From NCBI RefSeq assembly GCF_023540835.1, contig NZ_JALKCU010000009.1, positions 1 through 38,774 on the forward strand: DNA of 38,774 nt, written 5' to 3'. Shown here in pieces: positions 26,277-34,747 of the stretch; within the stretch, counting starts at the first letter, position 1, and each line of letters begins with the position of its first letter. The translations under genes and the position numbers were made by a program. The DNA is from Marivivens geojensis (GTDB lineage: Bacteria > Pseudomonadota > Alphaproteobacteria > Rhodobacterales > Rhodobacteraceae). The notes below the pieces were generated by a model that did not search any database, was not told the origin of the DNA, and saw nothing but the letters and a program-made list of their open reading frames with translations.

Positions 26277-26858
26277 TCACCTGTCAACTGCGCGCCGAGC
26301 GGTGCTGATCTGGCCTTGCTCTGAGGGGTAAATGAAATGGGCAATTCGGGGCGTCAAGCGCGGCATGATCACGTAAGACATCAGGCTGGTCTGGGTCGTT
26401 ACAATTACCAACAAACGCAGATGCAAGGGCCACTCGATCATCAACGGCGCAATTGTCAAGTTCAGCGTCAGCGACAAGGCGAAGATCACGCAGATCATGA
26501 ACAATAACATACGATGGGGATGCGGCTTTGGCACCTGGGTTCCCGGCGGCGGATCAAACCAGAATTCCAGCCCGGTCATGCGTTCCCAGACGCTGTCGCC
26601 TTCGAACAGCGGGGCGCCCTCGCGCATCATGGACAGCCGAAAATCCGACTGTTCGAACCGCTCAAGGTGTTCGATCGAATCGAACCGAAAGATGTTCCGA
26701 TAAACGCCATCGTCACCGGGCCGCATGACTTCAACACCAAGAAACCCGTCGAAATCCCGTTCTGCCCCTTCGGCAAAACGGTGAAGCCAGCTTTCATACT
26801 CAGCCTCACGGCCCGGTTTGACCTTACGGCGCACCTTGATCGAGACAACCTGCGACAT
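26277..26858 (-). CDS. antibiotic biosynthesis monooxygenase-domain membrane protein
   Basis: A 193-residue protein. Residues 1-95 form an ABM-type ferredoxin-like domain (RRKVKPGREAEYESWLHRFA, then FRFDSIEHLERFEQSD). It is followed by two membrane helices at about 115-138 and 145-168. ABM domains are small oxygenases or quinone- and heme-binding enzymes. This membrane-anchored version is known in several bacteria without a fixed function. The ATG at 26858 has GGGGA upstream. It is the last gene of the hchA-luxR-SDR operon, 49 bases after the SDR gene. Confidence 0.8.
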   Translation of the reverse strand: MSQVVSIKVRRKVKPGREAEYESWLHRFAEGAERDFDGFLGVEVMRPGDDGVYRNIFRFDSIEHLERFEQSDFRLSMMREGAPLFEGDSVWERMTGLEFWFDPPPGTQVPKPHPHRMLLFMICVIFALSLTLNLTIAPLMIEWPLHLRLLVIVTTQTSLMSYVIMPRLTPRIAHFIYPSEQGQISTARRAVDR

Positions 26859-26907
26859 CTGTTTCCCCAATATTGCGGCTGTAAGCCGCGTGTTGCATCT
26901 GCGCCGT

Positions 26908-27684
26908 TCAGCGCGCCTTGCGGTCCCAGATCGCGGCCTGTTCGTCGCGCGCCATCGTCACGGTCGACAGGGGGCGCATCGTCCGATAGGGCGGATTGTC
27001 GGCCAGAATGACCTCGACAATCGCGGTCACCATTTCGGCGGGGTCCGCCTGATGGGTTAATTCGCGCTCCGGCCAGTGATCGACCACGCGCTCGGCCTGA
27101 TCCCACCATTGATCCATCGATTCCATGCCCGTGTCGTTGAACCCGGTCCGGAACGCGCCCGGATTCACGGTCACGACCTCTACGCCATAGGGGGCCAGTT
27201 CTTCATGCATGGCCGAACAAATGCCCTCGACTGCGTGTTTCGAGGCGGCATAGGCACCATCAAAGGGCACCTTGACCAACCCCGCGACAGAGGATGTCCA
27301 GACGATGCGCCCGGAACCGCGCTGGACCATCTTTTTGCCACAGCCCTGCGCCATCTCAAGCGCGGCAAAGACATTGGTTTCGAACACCGAACGCATACGG
27401 GCCATCGGAATTTCGACCATGGGGCCGGATTCCATGATACCTGCGTTATTGAACAGCACGTCGATATCAAGGGCCAGCGCATGGGCGCGGTCGATGTCAT
27501 CCAGCACATCCAGCTTGATCACCTTCATATCCAGCCCTTCGGCCTGCGCTGCCTGACGCATTTCCCAGACCTGCGGCCAGATCTGGCAGCCTGCGATCAC
27601 TTGGCATCCCTTGCGGGCAAGATTAAAGGCAACGCCCCGACCAAAACCCGAGGCCGCGCCAGTTATTAGAACGGTTTTTCCCAT
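26908..27684 (-). CDS. SDR family oxidoreductase
   Basis: A 258-residue classical short-chain dehydrogenase with the cofactor motif TGAASGFGRG near residue 8, NNAG near 80, and the catalytic Ser plus YAASK near 130-145. Sequence after the YxxxK resembles broad carbonyl/retinol-type reductases. The ATG at 27684 is preferred because AAGGAG lies just upstream. It is placed 10 bases after the LuxR gene and after hchA, so it may reduce reactive aldehydes or quinones. Substrate unknown. Confidence 0.87.
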   Translation of the reverse strand: MGKTVLITGAASGFGRGVAFNLARKGCQVIAGCQIWPQVWEMRQAAQAEGLDMKVIKLDVLDDIDRAHALALDIDVLFNNAGIMESGPMVEIPMARMRSVFETNVFAALEMAQGCGKKMVQRGSGRIVWTSSVAGLVKVPFDGAYAASKHAVEGICSAMHEELAPYGVEVVTVNPGAFRTGFNDTGMESMDQWWDQAERVVDHWPERELTHQADPAEMVTAIVEVILADNPPYRTMRPLSTVTMARDEQAAIWDRKAR

Positions 27685-27694
27685 GGTATTCTCC

Positions 27695-28420
27695 TTACTC
27701 ATCATCAAAAGGGGTCAGCTCCCCCAAACGTATCGCGGCCTGCACCGCCTGTGCGGTCGTCTTGACCCCGATCCGTTGGCGTATGTTGCGCAGGTGGTTT
27801 TCAACGGTGCGCCCCGAAATCCCCAACGATGTGGCGATTTCAGCCTGCCTGCGCCCGGCTGCGATCAATCCCAGAACCTCGCGCTCGCGGTCCGACAGGC
27901 GCCGGTTTGTCGGGTCTTTTGCCGCGCCTTCCACCAACTGGCTGCTCCGCCGAAACGCAGCCGCCCCCAGCAATGACAGGAAAAGCTGCGCCCGCGCCGA
28001 TCCATCCGGACGCAGGCCGCCAAAACTAGCAGCCCCTTCAAGACCCATGGGGCCATAAACCGGCACCTGAAACCCGTTGATGCCACGGCGGCCCGGTTTG
28101 CGCACAACCTGATAGCCATGCTCTGCCGTCTTTGCCCAGAAAAACGGCTCGCGCACGCTCAGGATATGACGCGTCACCGGGCAATGCGCCAGATAGGTAT
28201 CGGCGTCGACAGGGCTGCCGTCGCCGAACCAATCGCCTTCGATCCAGTAGATACGGTCAACCGTCACATCCTCTTGCCCGGTGACGGCGAACAGCAAGAC
28301 CCTGTCATAGCCAAGGTGCGCACAGGCGCGACAGGCGATGTCCTGCATCTGTTGCAGGCTGTCCGCCTGCGAGACACGCAGCAAGACATCAAAGCCCGTA
28401 TCCCCGGACGACCGGATCAC
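27695..28420 (-). CDS. LuxR-family transcriptional regulator (LuxR solo)
   Basis: A 241-residue regulator. The N-terminal part (about 10-160) has the outline of an autoinducer-binding domain, with a YWIEGDWF segment and CPVTRHILSVREPFFWA, where quorum-sensing LuxR proteins usually have an Asp-Pro pair. The C-terminal GerE helix-turn-helix (about 175-235) reads LSDREREVLGLIAAGRRQAE and TVENHLRNIRQRI. No luxI gene is nearby and the key Asp is missing, so it probably senses something other than a standard acyl-homoserine lactone. The GTG start overlaps the hchA stop by four bases. Confidence 0.85.
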   Translation of the reverse strand: MIRSSGDTGFDVLLRVSQADSLQQMQDIACRACAHLGYDRVLLFAVTGQEDVTVDRIYWIEGDWFGDGSPVDADTYLAHCPVTRHILSVREPFFWAKTAEHGYQVVRKPGRRGINGFQVPVYGPMGLEGAASFGGLRPDGSARAQLFLSLLGAAAFRRSSQLVEGAAKDPTNRRLSDREREVLGLIAAGRRQAEIATSLGISGRTVENHLRNIRQRIGVKTTAQAVQAAIRLGELTPFDDE

Positions 28421-29283
28421 TTGGCCAGCACGTCGGCCAAGGCCTCGGTCGCGGCAAGCTGTCCAAGCGCATTGCCAGCCAGCGGGCTGTCCCCGGTCAG
28501 GATCTTGCCATCCTTATGGACGGCCCCGGATATTCCCTCATTGAGCAATTCAAACCCCAGCGCCTTCAATTCTTCACCGAATTTCCACGTCAGATGCCCA
28601 GGCATATAGCCGATTTCAGGAGTCTGGGCGTCCATCGCATCTGGAAAGGCCACAATCTTGCGACCGCGATAGATAGGGCTGTCCTTACCCACCGCCAAAA
28701 AGGCCGCAGGCCCATGACATAGCGAAACGAGGAACTTGTCGTTCGCTGCGACCCATTCGAGCACTGTCTTGACCTCGTCGCTTTTGGGTAAGCCCATCAG
28801 CGCCCCGTGGCCGCCCGGAATGAACACGCCAAGATAATCAGAATCTTGGCCAAGAGCCGAGGCAATGACGTCTGACAGCTTGAGCGGTGCCTTGATTTGA
28901 TCAGCGTAGCGATCAAAAAAACCGACGACTTCAGCATCTTCCTTGGGCATTGCCCAGTGCTCGAACTTCATGGGGTTGCCGGAAATTGTTGCGATATCGA
29001 AGCCGAACCCGGCCTTGTCCAGATGATACATCGGTAGCAGCGTCTCGACCGGATGGTTGCCGGTGGAAAACATTTTGCCATTGCCCATTCGCAGATACCG
29101 CTCGTCCGCGCCGAGCACGAGGAACTTCCACCGGCCATCTTTGTAAGCATTTGGATAGTCAGCGCCCGACAGGTCCGAGATTGGTACTGTGAACTGACTG
29201 AGCGAATATGGCGACGGGAAGAACGCGTTATGCTCAGCCGGGTCTGGGGTTGGCCGGCGGTCGTTCGGATCTGGATTTACCAT
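28417..29283 (-). CDS. hchA: glyoxalase III / protein deglycase HchA (Hsp31)
   Basis: A 288-residue DJ-1/PfpI superfamily enzyme, about the length of E. coli HchA (283). The nucleophile is Cys189, in SLCHGPAAF, followed by His190. Glu80 and an Asp in AFPDAMD near 215 complete the site. It converts methylglyoxal to lactate without glutathione and acts as a holding chaperone; the deglycase activity of this family is disputed. The ATG at 29283 has AGAGG upstream. It is the first gene of an operon with luxR, SDR and ABM genes. Confidence 0.93.
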   Translation of the reverse strand: MVNPDPNDRRPTPDPAEHNAFFPSPYSLSQFTVPISDLSGADYPNAYKDGRWKFLVLGADERYLRMGNGKMFSTGNHPVETLLPMYHLDKAGFGFDIATISGNPMKFEHWAMPKEDAEVVGFFDRYADQIKAPLKLSDVIASALGQDSDYLGVFIPGGHGALMGLPKSDEVKTVLEWVAANDKFLVSLCHGPAAFLAVGKDSPIYRGRKIVAFPDAMDAQTPEIGYMPGHLTWKFGEELKALGFELLNEGISGAVHKDGKILTGDSPLAGNALGQLAATEALADVLAK

Positions 29284-29908
29284 TTGTGCCTCTTTGGATA
29301 AACAATTGAGAGACGCAACCCTAGCGATCAACACTTATAAGGGAATAGGGGTAATCCCTTATATTCTACCAGAACATTCGTTGTGACCGAAAATTCTGAA
29401 ATTAGGAGATTTTGTCTTCTTTTTGGCATTCCACAGCATAGAGTGTGGGGTATCGCAATGCTTCCCGAGAACTCGTGTAAAAGTTGTATCATGTGAGCTA
29501 ATTTGGCAGTCGCTTGACCGACAGCTAATCATCTGTTGTCGTAAAGACATCGCTACGCGCTCGCAGTCGGCATTCCAACCTTCGCTTAGGTCATGGGCGA
29601 TGAAGGTGCAATGTCTGCTGCCATGCTAAGGCAAGGGCGTGCTTGCAATTGCAGAGAGGTCCCAAATCCCCGCCCTATCTACAAGAATATAACGACCAGC
29701 CCATTGCTGCCGCTATACCCGTGGCCGACCGCCGCGGTACAGCTTCACCAGACTGGCCATTCGTCCATAGCGCAGCAGTTTTGGAGGGTGAAGGTTGGCG
29801 ATGCGGACAAAGCTAACCGTCATTGCCACCGAACTTGACCTGTCTATAGCTTCATACCTTAGGAAGTTCTCGACAGCAGAGAAACGGCGTGAGCGGACAA
29901 GGCGACGG
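29284..29908. other. long intergenic region with repeat copy 3
   Basis: No gene is supported in these 625 bases. AT-rich sequence near 29340-29420 may carry the hchA promoter. Bases 29718-29803 are the third repeat copy. The remaining stretch at 29420-29700 shows nothing recognisable on either strand. Confidence 0.6.
29718..29803. repeat. dispersed repeat, copy 3 (part B only)
   Basis: These 86 bases match 16909-16994 over the same length at nearly 90%. They end about 100 bases before the MerR fusion gene and mark the left edge of a GC-rich block. Confidence 0.75.
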
Positions 29909-31078
29909 ATGTATCAGATCTCAGAACTGGCGGAGAGTGTGGGCCTGTCGCGCGCGACGCTGCTCTATTACGAGAAGCTCGGCTTACTGAAGGGCAAGCG
30001 CCAAGCGAACGGCTATCGCGTCTATTCCGACGCTGACCGGCAGCGCCTGCGCCTGATGCAGCAACTTCAGGCGGGCGGGCTCAGCCTGCAGGAATGCCAG
30101 GCCTGCCTCGATGGCAAGCTCGACCGCGACGTGCTGGGCCAGCGACTGGACAGGTTGGAACAAGAGATCGCCGAGAAGACGCGGTCACGCGACCTTCTGG
30201 CGGCTCTGCTCGGACAGTCGAGCCTCAAGGACTGGCACGAAGAGCTCGAGCGCGTTGCGCCCGATATGCACCGCGCGTGGCTCATTTCACAGGGGTTTTC
30301 CAGCGCGGAGGCGGGGCTGGTTGCGCTGGTGTCCAAGGACATGAACGCCCATGACGCCTATATGGCCGGCTTCATGGAGGTGTTCTCTGACCTCGACTAT
30401 TGGGGCCCCGGAATGGCCGAAGCGACACGACGGGCGCTCGAACTGGTGCCGTTCGCGCCCGAGACGATCCTCGAGATCGGCTGCGGCCCCGGCATGGCGA
30501 CGATGACGCTGGCGGAGGCGACGACGGCTCGGATACTCGCGACCGACACGGCCGAGGTCGCGCTCGACAAGCTCAGGGCGCAGATCGCGGCGCGCGGCCT
30601 CAATGACCGGATCGAGGTGCAGAACGTCGACATGGCCACAATCACGTCCCCCGAGCACCCGTGGGACGTGATCTGGTCCGAAGGCAGCGCTTATATCCTC
30701 GGCGTGGAAAAGGCGCTTGCCGACTGGCGGGCGCTGCTGCGCCTCGGCGGTGTACTCGTGTTTTCCGACATGGTCTGGCGGACCGACACGCCAGACGACG
30801 CGGTCCGCGCCTTCTGGGCCACGGAATACCCCGCGATGACGACGCCCGCGACCCGAGTGACACAGGCGAGGCACGCGGGCTACCGCGTGCTGGGCCATTT
30901 CGACATGGGGCGCGAGGCGATGGACACCTACTACCGCCCACTCGCCGCGCGGCTCGACGCCCTCGAGTCACGTCTTGCAGGGGCCCGTGTCCTCGACGAC
31001 CTGCGCAGCGAGATCGCCGTGCATGAGGCCGGACGCGGGCAGTTCGGCTACGAGATGTTTGTGCTGGGGCGAGGCTGA
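29909..31078 (+). CDS. MerR-family regulator fused to SAM-dependent methyltransferase
   Basis: A 389-residue fusion. Residues 1-70 are a MerR winged helix (YQISELAESVGLSRATLLYY), 75-105 a dimerisation coiled coil, and about 180-300 a class I methyltransferase with motif I LEIGCGPG at 188-195. There are no Cys residues arranged as in metal-sensing MerR proteins. The same MerR-methyltransferase layout occurs in other alphaproteobacteria. Whether the enzyme acts on a toxic ligand is unknown. A longer in-frame start at 29795 would extend into the dispersed repeat, so the ATG at 29909, where MerR homology begins, is preferred. GC is markedly higher than in surrounding regions. Confidence 0.85.
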   Translation: MYQISELAESVGLSRATLLYYEKLGLLKGKRQANGYRVYSDADRQRLRLMQQLQAGGLSLQECQACLDGKLDRDVLGQRLDRLEQEIAEKTRSRDLLAALLGQSSLKDWHEELERVAPDMHRAWLISQGFSSAEAGLVALVSKDMNAHDAYMAGFMEVFSDLDYWGPGMAEATRRALELVPFAPETILEIGCGPGMATMTLAEATTARILATDTAEVALDKLRAQIAARGLNDRIEVQNVDMATITSPEHPWDVIWSEGSAYILGVEKALADWRALLRLGGVLVFSDMVWRTDTPDDAVRAFWATEYPAMTTPATRVTQARHAGYRVLGHFDMGREAMDTYYRPLAARLDALESRLAGARVLDDLRSEIAVHEAGRGQFGYEMFVLGRG

Positions 31079-31107
31079 CCCCGCCTGGCACCTGAGAGGA
31101 TAGAGAC

Positions 31108-31647
31108 ATGGACTATTCAACGGACTGCACCACTCACGCCGAGGCGATTGTGAAACTGTTCGCCTCAACCTTCACCACCTCGGAGGGCGCGGAGGAAGGC
31201 GCGCTGATCGGCGCCCTCGCGCGCCGCCTGATTGCCGAAACACCCACCGAGGATCTGCGCGTGTTCACCGCTTGGGAGGATGGCACGCTTGTCGGCGTCA
31301 TCATCTTCACGCGCCTCACCTACGAGGGCGATCCGCGCACGGTCTTTATGATGGCCCCCGTCGCCGTGGCGAAGGTGCATCAGGGCAAGGGGATCGGGCA
31401 GCGGCTGATCAACCACGGCCTCAGCGCGCTTCGGCAAGAGGGCGTGGACATCGCCGTGACCTATGGCGATCCGGCCTTCTATGGCCGGGTCGGGTTCAAG
31501 CCCGTCACAGAGGCCGATCTGCCCGCGCCGCAACCGCTCCAGCAGCCACAGGGCTGGATCGCCCAGTCATTGACCGAGGCGCCGATGACGCTCCTGCGCG
31601 GCCCCGCCCGCTGCGTCGCCGCCTTCGACGATCCCGCGCTCTGGTAG
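31108..31647 (+). CDS. GNAT family N-acetyltransferase (YhbS-like)
   Basis: A 179-residue acetyltransferase. The acetyl-CoA-binding segment is VHQGKGIGQRLINHGL near residues 92-107, followed by VTYGDPAFYGRVGF, a mark of YhbS-like GNATs. Substrate unknown. GAGAGGATAGAG precedes the ATG. It lies 29 bases after the MerR fusion and 4 bases before rsgA, so all three are probably one transcript. Confidence 0.88.
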   Translation: MDYSTDCTTHAEAIVKLFASTFTTSEGAEEGALIGALARRLIAETPTEDLRVFTAWEDGTLVGVIIFTRLTYEGDPRTVFMMAPVAVAKVHQGKGIGQRLINHGLSALRQEGVDIAVTYGDPAFYGRVGFKPVTEADLPAPQPLQQPQGWIAQSLTEAPMTLLRGPARCVAAFDDPALW

Positions 31648-31651
31648 CCCA

Positions 31652-32728
31652 ATGGTCCGCGACTACTCCGCCTTCCTGCCGAGTGCCACTCCGGTGCGCC
31701 GCGAACCAACCGCGCTGGAGCGCCTTGGCTGGGACCCGACCTTCTCAAGCCAGATCGACGCGAACGCCATGACTGAAACGCCCCCAGTGCGCGTCGTCGC
31801 CGTGCATCGCAGTGGGTTGCAGGTGGCGGGCGACGAGATCAAAGAGGCCATCCCGCTAGGACCGGACGCCACGGTCGGCGACCGGATTCTGCTCGATCCA
31901 GCACGGCCCCGGTCGAGCCGGGTGCTGGAGCGGAAGAGCCTGATCAAGCGTCGCGCACCGGGCACGGGCCGCGAGGTGCAGCTGATCGCGGCAAACATCG
32001 ATACTGTCTTCGTCGTCACCTCTTGCAACCAGGATTTCAACGTGGCGCGGCTGGAGCGCTACGTCGCGCTTGCCTTCGAAGCCGGGATCGATCCCGTGAT
32101 CGTCCTGACCAAGGCCGGTCTCACCGACGACATCGCGAGCTATGTCGAAGAAGCACAGAAAGTCTCGGACCGGGTGCCTGTCGTGGCGCTGGACGCTCGT
32201 GGTGAAGAACCGTCGGCGGCGCTGGCCGACTGGTGCAAACCGGGACGGACAGTCGCCTTCCTCGGCTCCTCCGGCGTTGGCAAGTCGACCCTCACCAACG
32301 CGCTCCTCGGCGCGCAGTCCATCGCAACTCAGGGCATCCGTGAGGACGACGCGAGGGGCCGCCACACCACGACCCGGCGCGAGCTGCACGCCACGCCGAG
32401 CGGCTGCCTCGTCCTCGACACGCCGGGCATGCGCGAATTGCAGTTGACCAACAATGCAGCGGGTATCGCCGACGTATTCGAGGATATCGAGGCGCTGGCC
32501 GCAAGCTGCCGGTTCACCGATTGCCGGCACGAGACAGAGCCGAGCTGCACCATCCTGGCCGCGATAGAAGACGGTAGTCTCGATGCAGCCCGTTTCAATC
32601 GCTGGCGCAAGCTCCAGGCCGAGGATGCTTTCAACTCCGCCAGCCTCGGTGAGCGCCGTGAAAAGGATCGCGCCTTCGGAAAGCTCGTCCGCAGCGCGGT
32701 GAAAGTAAAATTGGATCGAAAACGATAG
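31652..32728 (+). CDS. rsgA: ribosome small subunit-dependent GTPase RsgA
   Basis: A 358-residue circularly permuted GTPase that helps late 30S subunit maturation. The N-terminal OB fold is followed by G4 TKAG at 153-156, G1 GSSGVGKS at 205-212 and G3 DTPG at 256-259, in the permuted order. The C-terminal zinc site is Cys286, Cys291, His293 and Cys299. All functional residues are present. The N terminus (RDYSAFLPSATPVRREPTALERLGW) is characteristic of this longer subgroup, which may be an additional copy rather than the housekeeping one. Confidence 0.93.
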   Translation: MVRDYSAFLPSATPVRREPTALERLGWDPTFSSQIDANAMTETPPVRVVAVHRSGLQVAGDEIKEAIPLGPDATVGDRILLDPARPRSSRVLERKSLIKRRAPGTGREVQLIAANIDTVFVVTSCNQDFNVARLERYVALAFEAGIDPVIVLTKAGLTDDIASYVEEAQKVSDRVPVVALDARGEEPSAALADWCKPGRTVAFLGSSGVGKSTLTNALLGAQSIATQGIREDDARGRHTTTRRELHATPSGCLVLDTPGMRELQLTNNAAGIADVFEDIEALAASCRFTDCRHETEPSCTILAAIEDGSLDAARFNRWRKLQAEDAFNSASLGERREKDRAFGKLVRSAVKVKLDRKR

Positions 32729-33177
32729 CTCAGAGCGCTGCCAATTCGGGTCGCTTCGAAGCTCGAGGCGGTCATCTGGAAAGGACGGCCCACACCGGTC
32801 ATTGGCCAGGATCACGATTGCCGCAAGGTGGCTGCCCCCAAACCTGACCTTCAAAGTACGATGCAGCATAGTCTTGGGTCCCCAGGTCCGCAGCGTAGAC
32901 CTCTCCTCGAGCGCCTCTGGCACAGCCGTCAATGTTGGACCGAAGCACAGCCTAAAGTAGATATGGGCGCTCCCGAACATTGGTCCCAGCTCAATTACAA
33001 GCTACTATTGCACGTAGGCCCTTGAAAATCTGTCAGACGAATACCATCTGTACAAAGCTTAGGTTTCTTCTCTTCGTTATTCCGCCGCCAGTGGCTTGGT
33101 TTCGGTTGATCGGTTTGGATCGACTACGCTGGGCTGCCGCGATTTTGTGGGCAGCGTTTATCAAGGAGACCACGGAT
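32729..33177. other. gene-free region ahead of cspA
   Basis: These 449 bases contain no supported gene. The right half should hold the cspA promoter and a long 5' leader, as is usual for cold-shock genes. On the minus strand, 32730-32870 has an open frame of natural-looking composition that I cannot identify; it could be a decayed gene. Confidence 0.5.
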
Positions 33178-33384
33178 ATGGCCAATGGCACCGTGAAATG
33201 GTTCAACAGTACTAAGGGCTTCGGCTTCATTCAGCCTGAACATGGCAGCAAAGATATTTTCCTGCATATCTCTGCCGTCGAACGCGCTGGGATCAGCCGG
33301 ATTGAAGATGGTCAGGCTGTGACCTTCGACGTAGAGAGCGGTCGTGACGGTCGCGAATCCGCCAGCAACTTGGCGCTTGCGTGA
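33178..33384 (+). CDS. cspA: cold-shock protein, CspA family
   Basis: A 68-residue single OB-fold RNA chaperone. RNP1 is KGFGFIQ near residues 12-18 and RNP2 is DIFLHIS near 29-35. CspA proteins melt mRNA structure at low temperature or in stationary phase. AAGGAG lies about 10 bases before the ATG. The stop overlaps a following small reading frame by four bases (GTGA). Confidence 0.94.
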   Translation: MANGTVKWFNSTKGFGFIQPEHGSKDIFLHISAVERAGISRIEDGQAVTFDVESGRDGRESASNLALA

Positions 33385-33620
33385 AGAGGGAGTTGGAAGA
33401 CCTGCTTGAAGGTATTCCGTCTCAAGAGGGAAACGGTGCGGGGCTCTTAGCTGCCACCGTTTCCGCTTCGGCTGCAAAAGCCGCTAAGCCGATGACTGCG
33501 CTTGATAAGACAACTGCAAGCGCAAAGCGCTGGCTGGATGATGAGGCTTTGGTCCGGTCTGAAAAGACGGCACGCCTGAAGGCTGCCCGCGAGGATCGCG
33601 ACAAGGGCGACTATCGCTGA
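33381..33620 (+). CDS. small hypothetical protein behind cspA
   Basis: A 79-residue frame starting with GTG that overlaps the cspA stop. Its second half (TALDKTTASAKRWLDDEALV and on) is Lys/Arg/Asp-rich and helical and looks like a genuine conserved small protein. The first half is low in complexity and contains a strong hairpin, so the true start could be the ATG at 33492, giving 42 residues. Function unknown. Confidence 0.5.
   Translation: MKRELEDLLEGIPSQEGNGAGLLAATVSASAAKAAKPMTALDKTTASAKRWLDDEALVRSEKTARLKAAREDRDKGDYR
33429..33464 (+). other. hairpin shortly after the cspA stop
   Basis: Perfect 10-bp arms (GGAAACGGTG at 33429-33438, CACCGTTTCC at 33455-33464) flank a 16-base loop, 45 bases after the cspA stop. 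No T-run follows, so partial termination or mRNA protection is more likely than full termination. Confidence 0.6.
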
Positions 33621-33724
33621 TCCTTATTCCCCACACCGACACTTTTCACGCTCCGGCCTGCACGAAATTCTCCGAATGAATTCGGTGTGGATCGTCGCAA
33701 TTACGTAAACACGAGGATACAATA

Positions 33725-33889
33725 ATGGGCTATTCCCATCCGAAAAAGCAACTCGATCTCACGGAGTTCCTTAGCACACCAGCGAAGAAACGTCCCTACA
33801 TTCGCAAATTTGGCGCAATGAAGCCTCAAACGGCAACCTCGAAGCCGGCCGCGACGTCGGCTATCGAACCGGACGACGCGGCAAGCTGA
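33725..33889 (+). CDS. 54-residue basic hypothetical protein
   Basis: ATG at 33725, with GAGG nine bases upstream, opens 54 codons ending in TGA. The product is basic in its first half (GYSHPKKQLDLTEFLSTPAK, then KRPYIRKFG) and Ala/Thr/Pro-rich at the end. I do not recognise a family. A good ribosome site and natural composition support it. It lies between cspA and a DUF982 gene, a zone of small stress-type genes. Confidence 0.5.
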   Translation: MGYSHPKKQLDLTEFLSTPAKKRPYIRKFGAMKPQTATSKPAATSAIEPDDAAS

Positions 33890-34094
33890 GCCTCGCGACA
33901 TCTCTGCCACCGGATCTCGGAGCAGCATAACAGGGTTGGTTCCGAGCATTCGGAGCTTACTATTTACCCCATACGGGACTGGGCACGACCATCGTCGTGC
34001 CGGACAGACGATCTCCTTCACTTTCGAAGTGCGCTATGGACTGCCCTTCTGGGCAGACGGCATGGGGATCGCGTTAACAGACAAGGACAAAAGA

Positions 34095-34346
34095 ATGATT
34101 GAAATACAATGGGGTGAACCGATCACCCTTTACCCGACGCAAGATGGTGTCACAGAACGCTTCAGTACGATCGAAAAGGCGCGCTATTGGCTACGCCGCA
34201 ACTGGCCGATCGTGGACGATGCGCGGCTGGCCGCCCTGGAAAAGATCGACTCTGCCATGGACTGCATGAGCCCGGTGAAAGACGCACGCTGCGCCTTCGT
34301 CGCGGCGGCATTGTCTGCTGGGTTCGTACCCGACCGCGTGTCCTGA
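34095..34346 (+). CDS. DUF982 domain protein
   Basis: An 83-residue protein with the DUF982 pattern: WGEPITLYPTQDG, then ERFSTIEKARYWLRRNWP and a closing DARCAFVAAALSAG. The family is common in rhizobia and relatives, often in many copies on plasmids; function is unknown. The ATG at 34095 has AAGGA upstream, which makes the longer frame from 33936 unlikely. Confidence 0.75.
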   Translation: MIEIQWGEPITLYPTQDGVTERFSTIEKARYWLRRNWPIVDDARLAALEKIDSAMDCMSPVKDARCAFVAAALSAGFVPDRVS

Positions 34347-34747
34347 GACCCGTCTAACATTCAGAGACGCGCATTGGCTCATAGGAATACGACATGAGGT
34401 CCGATAACGTGAGTTGAGACCACTCCACCAGCCAAGCGCGTGTTACACAGCACTGATCCCCTTCACGAGAATATCCAGCAGGCTAGGCTTGTTTAGGATT
34501 TTTCTATGATCCTCGATGCCTGCGGCATTGCGACCGGCATTGGCTTTGTTGATATCGCCTTTGTATCTGCGGGCCGCTGGCTGACCTGCTCTCCCGCGAT
34601 AAGGTGAATTTCTGCCTGACAGTCGGCGAGATGCTCTATTTCACATCAACCAACCGAAACGAAGTAAGGGCCTGCTGCAACTGCATCACGATTCCGAACC
34701 TAGGTTTATTGTGATCCGCTACTTTGATGAAGTGGTCTCGTCCTTTT
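34347..34747. other. gene-free region between DUF982 and the permease relic
   Basis: In these 401 bases I see no supported gene, terminator or repeat. A minus-strand frame around 34480-34620 stays open for about 40 codons but matches nothing I know. Confidence 0.4.

Noticed and set aside
29795-29908. N-terminal extension of the MerR fusion by 38 residues
   Set aside because: The extension begins in the tail of the dispersed repeat and has no MerR similarity; the domain starts at the ATG at 29909.
31856-32980. A 374-codon minus-strand frame opposite rsgA
   Set aside because: It is an antisense shadow of a GC-rich gene with clear GTPase motifs on the other strand.
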